Assembly (NCBI GenBank): GCA_910592205.1
Contig: CAJVPJ010000613.1
Coordinates: 1-20,787, forward strand
Origin: Paraglomus occultum
Lineage: Eukaryota; Glomeromycota; Glomeromycetes; Paraglomerales; Paraglomeraceae
Direction: 5' to 3'
Length of the DNA: 20,787 bases
Positions within the stretch are counted from its first letter, which is position 1, and each line of letters opens with the position of its first letter. Shown in pieces: positions 1 through 9,253 of the stretch. Below the pieces are notes generated by a model, which saw only the letters and a program-made list of their open reading frames with translations, made no database searches and was not told the origin of the DNA. The position numbers and the translations under genes were made by a program.

Positions 1-2099
1 ATAGATACATCCCCCCTACATAAGAACAAACAATCCGCCTTTTCTGGACTTTTATTCTCTTAATTTACTATGTAAAAAATAAAAACAGCTTAAACTGGGC
101 TTTAGCGAGCACCTCGTTGTGAATAAAAGTTCCTCGCGATAGTTATTATTATAAATAATTATACAAGATTTCAGCAGACCTTTCCAATTACTGTGTTTGA
201 TTTATTTAAACATGTCCCTACGTTTAATCTTCCTGTTGTTCACTAATTAGAATGCTGTTGTTAAATCTGATATGCGCATATTGCTATCGTAAGAATAATT
301 ATAAGTGGAGTATTCAACTCGTTCTTCAGGAGTAATTTATCCGCGCTAGCATAGCTAAATATCTTATTAACGATTAAAGAGATTAGTGAGTTAAAGTTTT
401 AATATCAATGACTTTAGATAATCCGATATTACATAGTAATATATCTTTGACTTATGACAATTTTATGTTTTTATGAGTTATTTGCCTAGTGAAGAGTTAA
501 TACCTTGCTAGGGAAGAGTGTAAAAAATTCGATATAACGTCAAGTAAATAGCCATAATTCTACACTCATCGAATTACGCTTCCCTGAATCTTGGAATATT
601 TGTCTACAAATTATGATTTGTATAAACGTCAATCACACAGGCCCAGCCCATAATAAAGCGACTAGGAGAAAAACTTTCATGTTAGCCCATCGCATTTACA
701 ATATCAGCATTTTTGGTTGTTTTGATTAACAGTCTCATTGTGTCTTTCTGAGTATGGATTGTTTTTTATTTTTTGTCCACGATCAATTACTGATTTATCG
801 CCTAACTATCACGTTTGCAAGCAAGTGAAGAATCGACGATTTTTATTAGCGACTAAGGCCATTGAAAAACTTTCGACCGTTCCAAGTATTACTAACATTA
901 TAGTAGATTTAGTATTTTTGTATATAATTTGTGTCATTATATAATTTTCGTAATTATATAGCGACACAACTTATATACAACAGATATAAATTAAATGTTG
1001 TTTAGCCAACCGCCGTTGCATTAATTGTATTTATAAAAAATTATTGCAAAATATTATTTGTTTATATTGGTGTACGCAAATTGACAAAGTCTGTATAATA
1101 ATAATAATAATAATACATTTTGTAGTCTGACGGCCATTGATCGAACAGCAATTAAAATACACTCAAATATTGAATATCTATTCTTTAGTATAATTATTCT
1201 AAGACGTTGCTTATCATTGCCCGTTAGTATTATATTGTTGGGTCCAGCGCGTGAGACAGCGCTTTCTCAGCGTTCATAGATGTTTGATACTTGAAAAATG
1301 ACTTGACAATAATAATTTTTTAATTCCTATTCTCATAAGAAACTCACAATACCTAACCGATAATAGAATATGGTATTTCTATTTCCGTTTTTATCTATTT
1401 ATTATTTGCTATACCTGACTTATTCTAATTCTATTTTTCTCTCCTCTTCCCAAACAGTCTAAACTTAAACCTTAATGCAAGCAATGCGATATGAAAACCC
1501 GATCAGTTTGAATAAAAGGATGAATAAATGCAATTTTACTCTTTACAACAGGCGTTGTAACTTGGTAATTTAATAGTCGTTTGTTACGGAAGGTTACATT
1601 TAAAAATAAAGTAAACGCGTGTGTGCCTTCGCTAAGAATGAGGGTTAACGATATTGTGGTAATATTATTATTTGTATCAAAATGGAACGAGTTTTTACGT
1701 CAGCGTAACGTAGTGGTTTCAGTATGTATTTTTTGTTGCAAATACCTAATAACTTTTTTAATCAACATAAAGGTATGTTGCTAAGTAAACGAGTAATTTT
1801 TGTTTGTATAATTTAGGCTACAAATAGGAATAGTTCGCGAGTAGACGTCTGAGAGAAAAATGGCATACAGAAGTGACGAATTTAAATAGTGATAGAAAAT
1901 TCATTATATAAACAACCCTTTCTCCAGGCGAAAAAAGTAAGTCAGTTATTGCTGAAAGGTAAACTGGAACTACCTCCCTGGGGTGTCTTCATCTCTTGTA
2001 ATAAATATTTATATTCGTCATTATTATTGGAATTATTGAAATTATTATCGATCGTATTATTAATATCATTGTCTTTGTTCTTTATTTTCGATACCGATA
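1..2099. other. AT-rich intergenic DNA, no supported gene
   Basis: No reading frame here has recognisable domain content. The short open frames at 738-944, 1581-1784 and 1889-2110 are rich in Leu, Ile, Val, Phe and Cys codons, as expected when AT-rich noncoding DNA is translated, and they lack convincing starts or splice sites. Apart from the simple repeat at 1094-1115 I see nothing to annotate. Confidence 0.6.
1094..1115. repeat. (TAA)n microsatellite
   Basis: About seven tandem TAA/ATA units. A similar shorter tract lies at about 3480-3493. These are simple sequence repeats with no functional claim. Confidence 0.8.
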
Positions 2100-2355
2100 C
2101 TTTGATGTAAAAAACCCTAGTACTAGTGACTAATAAGCAAGCTGCCTAGTATTTTTTATCGATGCTTTGGCGTAATCTCTTGACGACTAATAAGCAAGGC
2201 ATGAGAAGTATTCGGTTATTATTATTATAGTCTTAATTGACACTTTGATGTGAGCTCTCTTCATCGACTAATAAGCAAGTTGCTGGGCATTCGTCTATCG
2301 ATGCTTTGCGTTATCTCTTGATGACCAATAAGTGAAGCATGAGGAGTGTTCAGTT
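2100..2355. repeat. Two-unit degenerate tandem repeat with GACTAATAAGCAAG motif
   Basis: A unit of about 140 bp occurs twice, near 2100-2217 and 2243-2355. Each begins with CTTTGATGT (2100 and 2243), and each contains two copies of the motif GACTAATAAGCAAG or a variant (starts near 2128, 2185, 2266 and 2323), separated by a TATCGATGCTTTG block and a TATCTCTTGA-like block. The four motifs therefore alternate at spacings of about 57 and 81 bp. No protein reading is preserved between copies. It is probably noncoding satellite-like or transposon-derived sequence. Confidence 0.6.
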
Positions 2356-3037
2356 TAGAAAGACTGACCTTATGTTTAGTACAAAAAAGGCGTTCGTAGT
2401 TAGACATGTATAACACGAGAGTTTAATATACTCGTTTGAAGGTTAACACTCGTTCGATCCAATAAAGTTACAGTAAACTTATTATCGTTGCAAAACTATG
2501 TAAATTTATCGTTATTTGTTTTAAGTTAAATATTATGTCGTTAATGAGGGAAACCTATGCCAAAATATTAAAGTATCGAAGCCAAGAGTGTAATAGAGAC
2601 ACGAAGCGAAATACGATATTTTGATGAAAATCCAACAGAAGCATTACATTGGAAAGAAAAATATTAACGTGGCGGCAAAAACTAACCTTCACTAACGAAA
2701 TAATATTTACGATATAGTATATAATGGATATTAATATTTTATGTGAGAACGCATTTCTTCTCCGTTAGTATTCCAGGCACATACAGTATGTTGTATCTGA
2801 CCTTCGGTGATATATATTTCGTCCTCGTCCGTATTAGTATGATGAAACGGCAATGTTATTATTAAATACATATTACGAAATTAATAGGCCATTAAGATTA
2901 GAAACGTTGCAATTCTCATTTAACGGGGGTTTATATTACGAATAGCCGTTGGAGAATATACTGTATCTCTTCCACAGATATGTTCGCCGTCTGCGACAAC
3001 TGTAGTACGAAACATGGATTATACAGTACTAGTCAAA
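2356..3037. other. Intergenic DNA, nothing recognised
   Basis: AT-rich sequence without an open frame of note. One GTTCGATCC string near 2452 resembles a tRNA B box but has no matching A box or acceptor stem. Confidence 0.5.
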
Positions 3038-3375
3038 TACACCCCCTGCCGTCACTTCCTAGTAAAACAAATAAAAAAATCTTTTTTTTTGCTTACTATG
3101 TGAATCGTAACAAAGTGGCTGGTATTAGTATAATGTTACACGTATAAGAATGTATAAAATTACACATGCTATCACTTCACCGAACGTATCTGCTTTAGTG
3201 CAATAACGGAACCAAACTTAGCACAATTTTTTTCGAAAAATACAATCAATTAGCTTTACAATGGTATCAAAATTATTGCAATTTATATAGTAAATACACA
3301 CAATTGAGATTTTGGAAAAAAATTATTTCATACGTTTTACTAGTAAATTTCAAGAAGTGATTGGCAGGGGGTGTA
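3038..3375. mobile_element. Candidate TA-flanked MITE, 334 bp, imperfect terminal inverted repeats
   Basis: The left end CACCCCCTGCC (from 3040) is repeated inverted at the right end as GGCAGGGGGTG (to 3373). Both ends are flanked by TA (3038-3039 and 3374-3375). The inverted similarity continues inward through TCACTTC and TAGTAAAAC, with a roughly 12-bp indel in one arm. There is no transposase open frame inside. TA flanks and short internal AT-rich DNA fit a Tc1/mariner-type miniature element. This is inference, since no full-length partner is in the window. Confidence 0.55.
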
Positions 3376-4077
3376 TTCTTTGCCAAGCAATAGGAAATCA
3401 TTCGTTTAGAAAAAGAATTATTCTCTAAAATGGATAATTAATAGCTATGTGTGATGTTATGGAATAGATAGTTGAATGATATAATAATAATAAAGTTGGC
3501 TAAATTGGTGGCCTCATCACCAAACATCGAGCTCTATTGTCACAGTGAAGAGACGCAGTCGCCTCGCGAAGAAAACTAATTATTGTCATATTTAAATTGT
3601 CCTTCATCATGCCAGTACTAGTTTAAAAAAATCGCACCTCAAAGAATAAAAGGTTCTCAACTTTAAACAAAATTACCCTTTAGCAAATGGTTTTGTTTAT
3701 AAATTATAACTGCAGAATGGTAGATATTAACATGATAAATATTACCACAACTGCAATCATCTCACTATCAAAAAAAATTTTATATCAAGTTCAAACCAAA
3801 TTAAAATGCTCGATTTTGTGCATATTTAACCTTATATGAAATTATTTTGGCTGGAAATAGAAACCTCACTTAACTTTGTTCAAGTGACCAACACAGTGAT
3901 AGTATTTTATGTGGAACATATTGTAACAAATATACCTTTTATTCCTATAAATTGTTGCCATAATACCAATATAAAAATTCAAATTCTCATAACTTGTTTT
4001 CAGCAAACATAATTTACTACCCAGTTACAACCTTTGTAATTTTAACTTATGTCAATATCAAAAGCTCTGCAACAAAC
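3376..4077. other. Intergenic DNA downstream of the Sel1 gene
   Basis: No coding frame or structural RNA recognised. The segment just below 4078 would hold the 3' UTR of the minus-strand Sel1 gene. Confidence 0.5.
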
Positions 4078-4962
4078 CTATTTCTTATCACTTTTATACA
4101 ACTCAATCTTCTCTCTAATTTTTTCCTTTACTTCTGAGCCATTTTCATAAAAAATACATGCCTTATTTTTTGCTTTACTATATCCTTGCTCAGCTGCTCT
4201 TTCATAGAATTCAAGTGCTTTTTCAATATTTGCTTCTACTCCAACCCCATTTTCATAATACAGACCAAGCATATATTGGGCATAAGGATTTCCTTTTTTA
4301 GCTCCTAATTGACACAAGTCAATTACATTCTTAATGTCAATTGCAGCTCCTGCCATTCTGCTATAATGCTTGCTATTTTTGACTTGTATTGACATATGTG
4401 CCTGTTTTACTGCACTCTGATATAACTCAACTGCTTTTTGTTCATCCTTTTCTACTCCAGTTCCATTTTCATAACATACACCAAGATTATATTGAGCACT
4501 GGCATGGCCTTGTTCAGTTGCTTTTTCATACCATTCAACTGTTTTTTGTTCATCTTTTTCTACTCCAGTTCCATTGGCATAACATAAAGCAAGATTATAT
4601 TGAGCATTGGCATGCCCTTCTTCAGCTGCTTTTTCATACCATTTAACTGCCTTTTGTTCATCCTTTTCTACTCCAGTTCCATTCATATAACACCAACCAA
4701 AATTATATTGAGCACTGGTATGTCCTTGTTCAGCAGCTTTTTCATACCATTCAACTGCTTTTTGTTCATTTTTTTCTACTCCAGTTCCATTGGCATAACG
4801 TAAAGCAAGATTATATTGAGTGCTGGCATCTCCTTGTTTGGCTGCTGCTCTGTGGTATAACACATGTTGAACCCATTTTATCATTTTCGTATATAGTAAT
4901 AGTGTAAGCAGTATAGATACACTAGTACTATTGATATCAAAAATCAGTATTAGTAATGTCAT
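4078..4962 (-). CDS. Sel1-like repeat protein, probably N-terminally truncated
   Basis: A 294-aa frame made almost wholly of 36-residue Sel1 (TPR-like) repeats that begin at residues 44, 80, 116, 152, 188, 224 and 260. Repeats 1-4 are close to the motif AQYNLxxCYxNGTGVEKDEQKAV; repeat 5 is degenerate and repeat 7 is cut short. Sel1 repeats form alpha-solenoids that act as protein-protein scaffolds. In Glomeromycotina many such proteins carry a kinase domain upstream of the repeats, and none is present here. Residues 1-43 do not look like a Sel1 repeat and include a hydrophobic stretch (about 12-25). The ATG sits within a few bases of the likely edge of the retrotransposon at about 4957. An acceptor-like CACAG just before the AGCAGCAGCC codons (near 4850) suggests these residues may really be intron or flank. 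The repeat array is certain; the start codon and completeness are not. Confidence 0.75.
   Translation of the reverse strand: MTLLILIFDINSTSVSILLTLLLYTKMIKWVQHVLYHRAAAKQGDASTQYNLALRYANGTGVEKNEQKAVEWYEKAAEQGHTSAQYNFGWCYMNGTGVEKDEQKAVKWYEKAAEEGHANAQYNLALCYANGTGVEKDEQKTVEWYEKATEQGHASAQYNLGVCYENGTGVEKDEQKAVELYQSAVKQAHMSIQVKNSKHYSRMAGAAIDIKNVIDLCQLGAKKGNPYAQYMLGLYYENGVGVEANIEKALEFYERAAEQGYSKAKNKACIFYENGSEVKEKIREKIELYKSDKK
4402..4833 (-). repeat. 108-bp coding tandem repeats (Sel1 units 1-4)
   Basis: Four consecutive 108-bp units encode Sel1 repeats 1-4. The DNA itself is strongly conserved between units, including the TGTTCATC...TTTTTCTACTCCAG segment seen on the plus strand. This explains the plus-strand shadow frames here and points to recent unit duplication or gene conversion. 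Confidence 0.85.
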
Positions 4963-5841
4963 GGATGAGTTCTAACGTCTAAGTATTCCTCCGAGATTTC
5001 CGCTCAGTTACACGAATTCCAAGTTCTGCGGTTAACGATCGACAAGTCCTGCGGCGTAGATTTTCCAATGTGGCACGGGCCTAGATCTTGTACAAGGGCG
5101 GCCGATTTGAGATATATCGGGCCATCTGTACGGGCGGCCAAATTCGACCATATCGGGCTAACAGACGTTGGTAAAATTAGAACATTATTAATTAGTGGTA
5201 CTTTCCCAATATATCCAGTTTTCGCCGCCCTAGAGTTAGACAAGAAATAGTTATTTAAGCGCGCCGTTTTCCTTCATCATCCAGCATCGTTCATTGGATC
5301 ATTAGATCTTCAGCTAAGATTGTCACAAATACTTTTATTCCTTTATCATACGAATATACAAACGGTCCTTAGAATAGTTCTTTATATTCTAATAAACTCT
5401 GACTATTGATTTTAAATCATTTGTGTGGTCAGTTAAATCCTGTGGTTCTTAAGAATTCACCGTTCAGAGAGTCAGCTAAACCGCTATCCGGACTTTTTGT
5501 TGCAAACTTAGTCTTGCCCCTAGGTTTGCATACTGTCGGTTTTATACAGGATATTTATTTAATTGTCTATAAACGCGTTAGTTTAGAAAACCTTTCCCAA
5601 ACGATAGATTTCCGAAAATAATCCCATCAGATCATAATCGTTGAACAGATACTCGAGGTTAAATAAATATCTACGGATTAGCGTATACGATACGAATCAT
5701 TCGTAAGTATTCAAAGCCTGTTTAAAGGTCACTAACTGTTTAGCAGAATTAGCATTAGTAGGCGCTGCCGATATCGCCGTTAGAAGACGCTAAATCTCAA
5801 GGAGGTTACACGATCGTTCTCCCACGTGTAACGTCACGATA
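4957..5841 (+). repeat. Putative 5' LTR (left edge uncertain)
   Basis: Noncoding block ending in the 60-bp sequence that recurs after the protease. It contains an internal imperfect direct repeat (GCGGCCGATTTGAG-ATATCGGGC, near 5098, and a copy near 5136). Open frames here (5004-5250 on both strands, 5406-5621) have no recognisable protein content and are treated as LTR sequence. Without a 3' LTR start the left boundary cannot be proven. Confidence 0.45.
5782..5841 (+). repeat. LTR 3' end, copy 1 of 60-bp direct repeat
   Basis: Begins AGAAGACGCTAAATC and ends near ACGTCACGATA. It matches 8209-8268 at 58 of 60 positions. Both differences are T here against C in copy 2. I read it as the last 60 bp of the 5' LTR. 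Confidence 0.8.
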
Positions 5842-5843
5842 GT

Positions 5844-5860
5844 TGGTGGGGATTCCGTGG
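5844..5860 (+). promoter_or_regulatory. Candidate retrotransposon primer-binding site
   Basis: TGGTGGGGATTCCG begins two bases after the shared LTR end. It starts with TGG, the complement of a tRNA CCA tail, at the expected place. I cannot name the priming tRNA without a tRNA set. Confidence 0.45.
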
Positions 5861-5972
5861 ATTTCAATAATCCAAAAGAACACGACAATACATTCTACAG
5901 ATTAATCAGTAATTCCGAACAACAGCAAAATCCAAGAAAACACGAAAATTTATTCCGACAAAATTTGCAACC

Positions 5973-7780
5973 GTGGATAGTCCAAATTTGACAAACCTCC
6001 AAGGCACAATTACTTACAATACTGCTCAGTACTTCCGACATTACTTCGTACACGAAAAATTACCAGAAAATTCCCCAAATTTTCAGCGAGCATTAGAACA
6101 TTTTCCCTGTAAAGCCTGTCTCCGGTGTCACCCAATAACACAAACGCTCAGTCCAGAATTCAACAATTTCTAAATACTGTCGAGCCGCTAGACCCGGTTT
6201 ACTCACAGCAAACAGTAGACGCGTTCGAAGAATTTCTGCAACACAGAGAAAGTAAAGTCGCAGTTGTTAAACTTTTCCGAAGCATAGTTTTCCAAGCAAC
6301 TCCAAACGAGTAGGCCGCATAGCAACGAACGTTTAATTTTGATATTCCCTACAACGAAGTCAACGAACATCCTTCAACCGCGAATCTTACAACCTATTCA
6401 GAAGACGTTGACGATTATATTCATCGATTAGCACGCTCAGGAACAAGTTTATCATCACAACCTACTCTTACGGAAAAGACCAAAGCTTTCGTAGGATATT
6501 TCTTTAATCAAAAGTCAAAAAGTCTCGGATCATATAGCCCAAAATCGGATACGCAGTCAGACAAACGCGCAGAAAGCGAATACCTCGAAGCCAACCAAGA
6601 CAACAACAAAGACGGTGACGAAACAATTACTACTACACCCCCGCTTACCCCTGGTCACTCTGCTTTAGGATATAATTTAGTAGAGGCAACTCACAGCGCT
6701 CAGCAATTGTATACGGCGACAATATCAACGCCGCAACCGGAATCTTCTACTGCAGATAAGAAAAATAAGGGTAAACAGAAGCAAGAAATACCCGAAATTT
6801 TGGTAGTAGCAGATATCGACCCCGAAACAGTTACGCCAGTAAAGAAGGTTCAGAAACCAAAGAAGGCTAAACCAGCCCAAAATCCGCCAATTCAAATAGC
6901 AGTACCTAATCCAAATCCGCCCATTAATAATCCCCCGCAACAACAGCAATTAGACGACGACGAAATGGCACAAACAACCTACCCAGTTTTCGACGGCACT
7001 AATCCGCGTAAGTGGATTTTTGATATGGAGATAGCCTTCATCGCCAACAATATTCAAGACGCAGCAAATTCGAGAAAAATAGGCCTCGCTGTTATGAACT
7101 TAGGACCAGCGAAAATGTGGTATGTTACCCTCAATCCTAAGCCTACCACCTGGATTAGAGCAAATGATGTCGACGGTTTTAAGGAATTATTCCTCGCTAA
7201 ATACGCGACAGAGGCAAATAAAGCTCAGGCATCCCAACAGGCGCAAGCAAGAACACAAAGACCTACTGAAACGGTAAACGATTACTTAAGCGCATTGGAA
7301 GAAATTTGGATGGAATGCGGCGACGCTGCAGTCATCCCAGAATGGATGAAAGTCAGCCAATTCACTAGTGAACTATTGCCAGCCATTAGGTTACCAGTTA
7401 AGCAACAGGCACCACAGACCATGGCTGATGCCGTTCAAGCCGCGACAAATTGCTATTACGCGTTGCAGTCGACAATGCAACCATCACATAGTGCGGAAGT
7501 CAATAACGCGCTACTAGAGAAAATTTCGGCATTAGAAGTCCAATTGGCAGAATTGAAGACCTCTCCGGCTAATGCGAGCAATAACAACAATCGGGGATTT
7601 CAACAGGGTAGCAGTAACAACAGACGAAGTGGGCCCAGATGCCACTATTGCGGAAATAACGGGCATATACACCGAGAATGCAGAATTAAGGCCAGAGACA
7701 TTAGACAGGGAAGAAAGCTAAATTGGGCAGTACCAAGACAGAACAATCAAGGACAGGAAAAAGGTCAGCCACGTCAGTAG
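5973..7780 (+). pseudogene. gag: Broken Ty3/Gypsy gag
   Basis: The C-terminal two thirds (from about 6323) is one open frame. It holds a Pro/Lys-rich linker, a retrotransposon capsid region (near 6964-7490, starting MAQTTYPVFDG) and a canonical CCHC zinc knuckle CX2CX4HX4C (7640-7681) followed by a basic tail. The N-terminal part is damaged. A first segment (5973-about 6160) is in a different frame from the rest and opens with GTG where an ATG would be expected. After the frame change there are two in-frame TAG codons at 6311-6313 and 6320-6322. The long frame from 6323 has no ATG at its beginning. Gag normally forms the virus-like particle that packages element RNA; this copy cannot give the full protein. 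Confidence 0.8.
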
Positions 7781-8268
7781 AGGGCTCTGACAGTGGCAAT
7801 CGTATAAGACCCTCACAAGGAGCAAAGCAGTATGGGGACTCTGACGTTTCAGGACCTACATATTGTAGCGCTTTTGTAGAGGAAGTGGAGAGTAGGATTC
7901 TAGTCGATACTGGATCCTCAGTGACAATTATTTCTAGTGAACATTTTCGATCTTATCACTGGAAGAATGAAGAAGAAACCTATCCTTGAAAGTTCGGATT
8001 ATCAGATACAAGGAGTAACAGGACATAGAGAACGACCTAGAGGAGAAGTGAAAAATTTACCCCTAAGATTCAAGAAAAACGGACCAACATGGGGACTAAA
8101 TGCGTGTATAACGGAAGCAGCGACAGCAGATATAATATTAGGCACAAATTTCCTCTTCAGATATAATGCGAAGCTCGACTTATCGAAGAAAATGCTTGTT
8201 CTAAACAGAGAAGACGCTAAATCTCAAGGAGGTTACACGATCGCTCTCCCACGTGTAACGTCACGACA
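7723..8268 (+). pseudogene. Frame-shifted Ty3/Gypsy aspartic protease fragment
   Basis: The frame overlaps the gag end by 58 nt, in the -1 frame relative to gag, a common gag-pol arrangement. It contains the retropepsin signature ILVDTGSSVTIIS (about 7900-7935). About 10 codons later the homologous reading moves to another frame (from about 7937), which continues with the flap region and an ILGTNFL segment (about 8137-8160), the second retropepsin motif. The fragment then runs into the 60-bp LTR terminus at 8209. Normally this protein would continue into reverse transcriptase. It is broken by at least one frameshift and a large deletion. Confidence 0.75.
8209..8268 (+). repeat. LTR 3' end, copy 2 of 60-bp direct repeat
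   Basis: Second copy of the sequence at 5782-5841, fused directly to the protease fragment. It ends ACGTCACGACA, giving the canonical CA terminus, and is followed by TTATTAAT belonging to the flanking pseudogene. This junction marks a deletion from pr to the far end of the 3' LTR. Confidence 0.8.
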
Positions 8269-8706
8269 TTATTAATATATTTTTAGAAAGACATTTACCT
8301 TTTCGTTGTTTTGCAAGATTAATAGCAATAATTTTGAACAACCATTACATTTAGCACACCAAGTTCCACGTGCTTTCTTTACATTATGGAGAGAAGCATA
8401 CCAGGCATGTCCTTGTCACCATTTCCAAAGTAAATTATCATGACTATTGATATATACAGTATATTTGATAAACATTCACCACCCTATATTTTGGGCTGTA
8501 TTTAGACCAAGTTTTCGATTATCAGACATACATTTTCGACACCACGTATTTTTATATTTTACATCGCACAAGTTTGCAATCCATTCATGATTATTGCTAC
8601 ACTTCCACTTCAATGGGCTTTCAGTATTAATATATTGAATGGAGAGAAATTGTCCACCTCGGCTTTCAGCAATTGCACAGGCATCATCTAAAGTTAGTTT
8701 TACCAT
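8269..8706 (-). pseudogene. Treble-clef zinc-ribbon repeat protein, truncated and interrupted
   Basis: Starts at ATG 8706-8704 (MVKLTLDDACAIAESRGG). Repeat 1 has the pattern WKC-x4-HEW...WCRKC, three of four zinc-type Cys/His positions being clear. Repeat 2 follows in the same frame (about 8506-8341, LLWKW...GHAWYASL...WCAKC) but is crossed by two TGA codons (8476-8478 and one just before QGHAW), and the first zinc Cys is replaced by Trp. Repeat 3 starts in a shifted frame (INLAKQRKGKCLSKN) and stops at the retrotransposon LTR end at 8268. Such repeats recur in Rhizophagus proteins, sometimes ahead of a restriction-endonuclease-like domain; that downstream part is not present. The repeat assignment is by pattern recognition. 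The gene is clearly non-functional. Confidence 0.7.
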
Positions 8707-8781
8707 TTTTTAATAATATTTAAATTATAATCCAACATTTTTCTGAGAATCCAACGAGAACGAAAGGCAACTGTCATTAGT

Positions 8782-8815
8782 CTATGATCATGAGAGGCGA
8801 AGCCTCTTAACATAG
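8782..8815. other. Compound hairpin upstream of the HIT-like gene
   Basis: CTATG (8782-8786) pairs with CATAG (8811-8815). Inside, TGAGAGGC pairs with GCCTCTTA around a GAA loop (the perfect core is 8793-8807). It lies 440 bp upstream of the next gene. No run of T follows, so it is not an obvious pol III terminator. Function unknown. Confidence 0.4.
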
Positions 8816-9181
8816 AAGTTCGTAAAACATGCGTAAATCTAACTACATGTTTAGTTCGCTCGCTCTACGATAAGAACCAAAAACGAAACTCAAAAAGGTA
8901 ATAAGAATCAAGAGTCCGATGTTTCCTATCTATATCGGCGCCGTTATCAGAAATGACAGTTATGGGGGTTCAAAATTTCTGAGATTGTAAGATCATCGCT
9001 GCGTTGACCGACTTTGACTTGCAGGAGCGATCTCGAGCTTAAAGGGGTTTCATTCCCCCTATTTCATATATTTGTCATAGACCGCAGTGATTAATAATAT
9101 ATAAACAAGTTTGAGGATTAACTATAAAAACTTGGATTGATAATCGACTCTTCTTGACAAAGTATATGAATCAATATAATC
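8816..9181 (+). promoter_or_regulatory. Upstream region of the 9254 gene
   Basis: Noncoding sequence that should include the promoter and first untranslated exon. AT-rich TATA-like strings occur near 9098-9104 (ATATATAAAC). No specific factor site can be supported. Confidence 0.35.
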
Positions 9182-9238
9182 GTAAGTAACAATTTTTTTG
9201 AATATAAATAATACATGCAAAATCTAATTGTTTTTTAG
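9182..9238 (+). other. Probable 57-bp intron in the 5' UTR
   Basis: GTAAGT donor at 9182, CTAAT branch-like site near 9225, TTTTTTAG acceptor ending at 9238, 15 bp before the ATG at 9254. If it is spliced, an upstream ATG at 9166 would open a short frame that overlaps the main start out of frame, so it could lower translation of the main protein. Confidence 0.6.
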
Positions 9239-9253
9239 AGCCAAAGAACAGCG

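Larger units (their letters stand above)
4957..8268 (+). mobile_element. Internally deleted Ty3/Gypsy LTR retrotransposon
   Basis: The order is an LTR-like region (about 4957-5841), a candidate primer-binding site, gag with a CCHC knuckle, an aspartic protease with a DTG motif, then 60 bp identical (58/60) to the end of the 5' LTR-like region. Reverse transcriptase, RNase H, integrase and nearly all of the 3' LTR are absent, so this is a deletion derivative that cannot move on its own. The right edge is well set by the repeat at 8209-8268. The left edge at 4957 is a guess: TGTCATGG there is nearly the inverse of the terminal ...ACGTCACGACA. No matching target-site duplication was found. Confidence 0.75.

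Noticed and set aside
738-2110. Three plus-strand open frames of 67-73 codons
   Set aside because: Low-complexity hydrophobic translations of AT-rich DNA, no domains and no splice-linked neighbours.
2440-2470. B-box-like GTTCGATCC, possible tRNA
   Set aside because: No A box, anticodon arm or acceptor pairing can be placed around it.
4389-4803. Plus-strand frames rich in Phe, His and Leu
   Set aside because: Antisense shadows of the 108-bp Sel1 repeats; they repeat with the same period.
5004-5621. Open frames on both strands in the LTR-like region
   Set aside because: No recognisable protein content; the position and the terminal repeat fit LTR DNA.
7740-7785. Programmed -1 frameshift site between gag and protease (GGAAAAAGG)
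   Set aside because: The gag and protease frames are both damaged in this copy and no standard slippery heptamer plus pseudoknot can be supported by eye.
4957-8273. Target-site duplication flanking the Gypsy element
   Set aside because: The bases after the right end (TTATT) do not match those before the proposed left end (AGTAA), so I do not claim one.
8341-8478. TGA recoding (as Cys, Trp or selenocysteine) in the treble-clef gene
   Set aside because: The repeat also loses a zinc Cys, shifts frame and is truncated by a retroelement; ordinary pseudogene decay explains the TGAs, and other genes here use TAA or TAG stops with normal TGG Trp.
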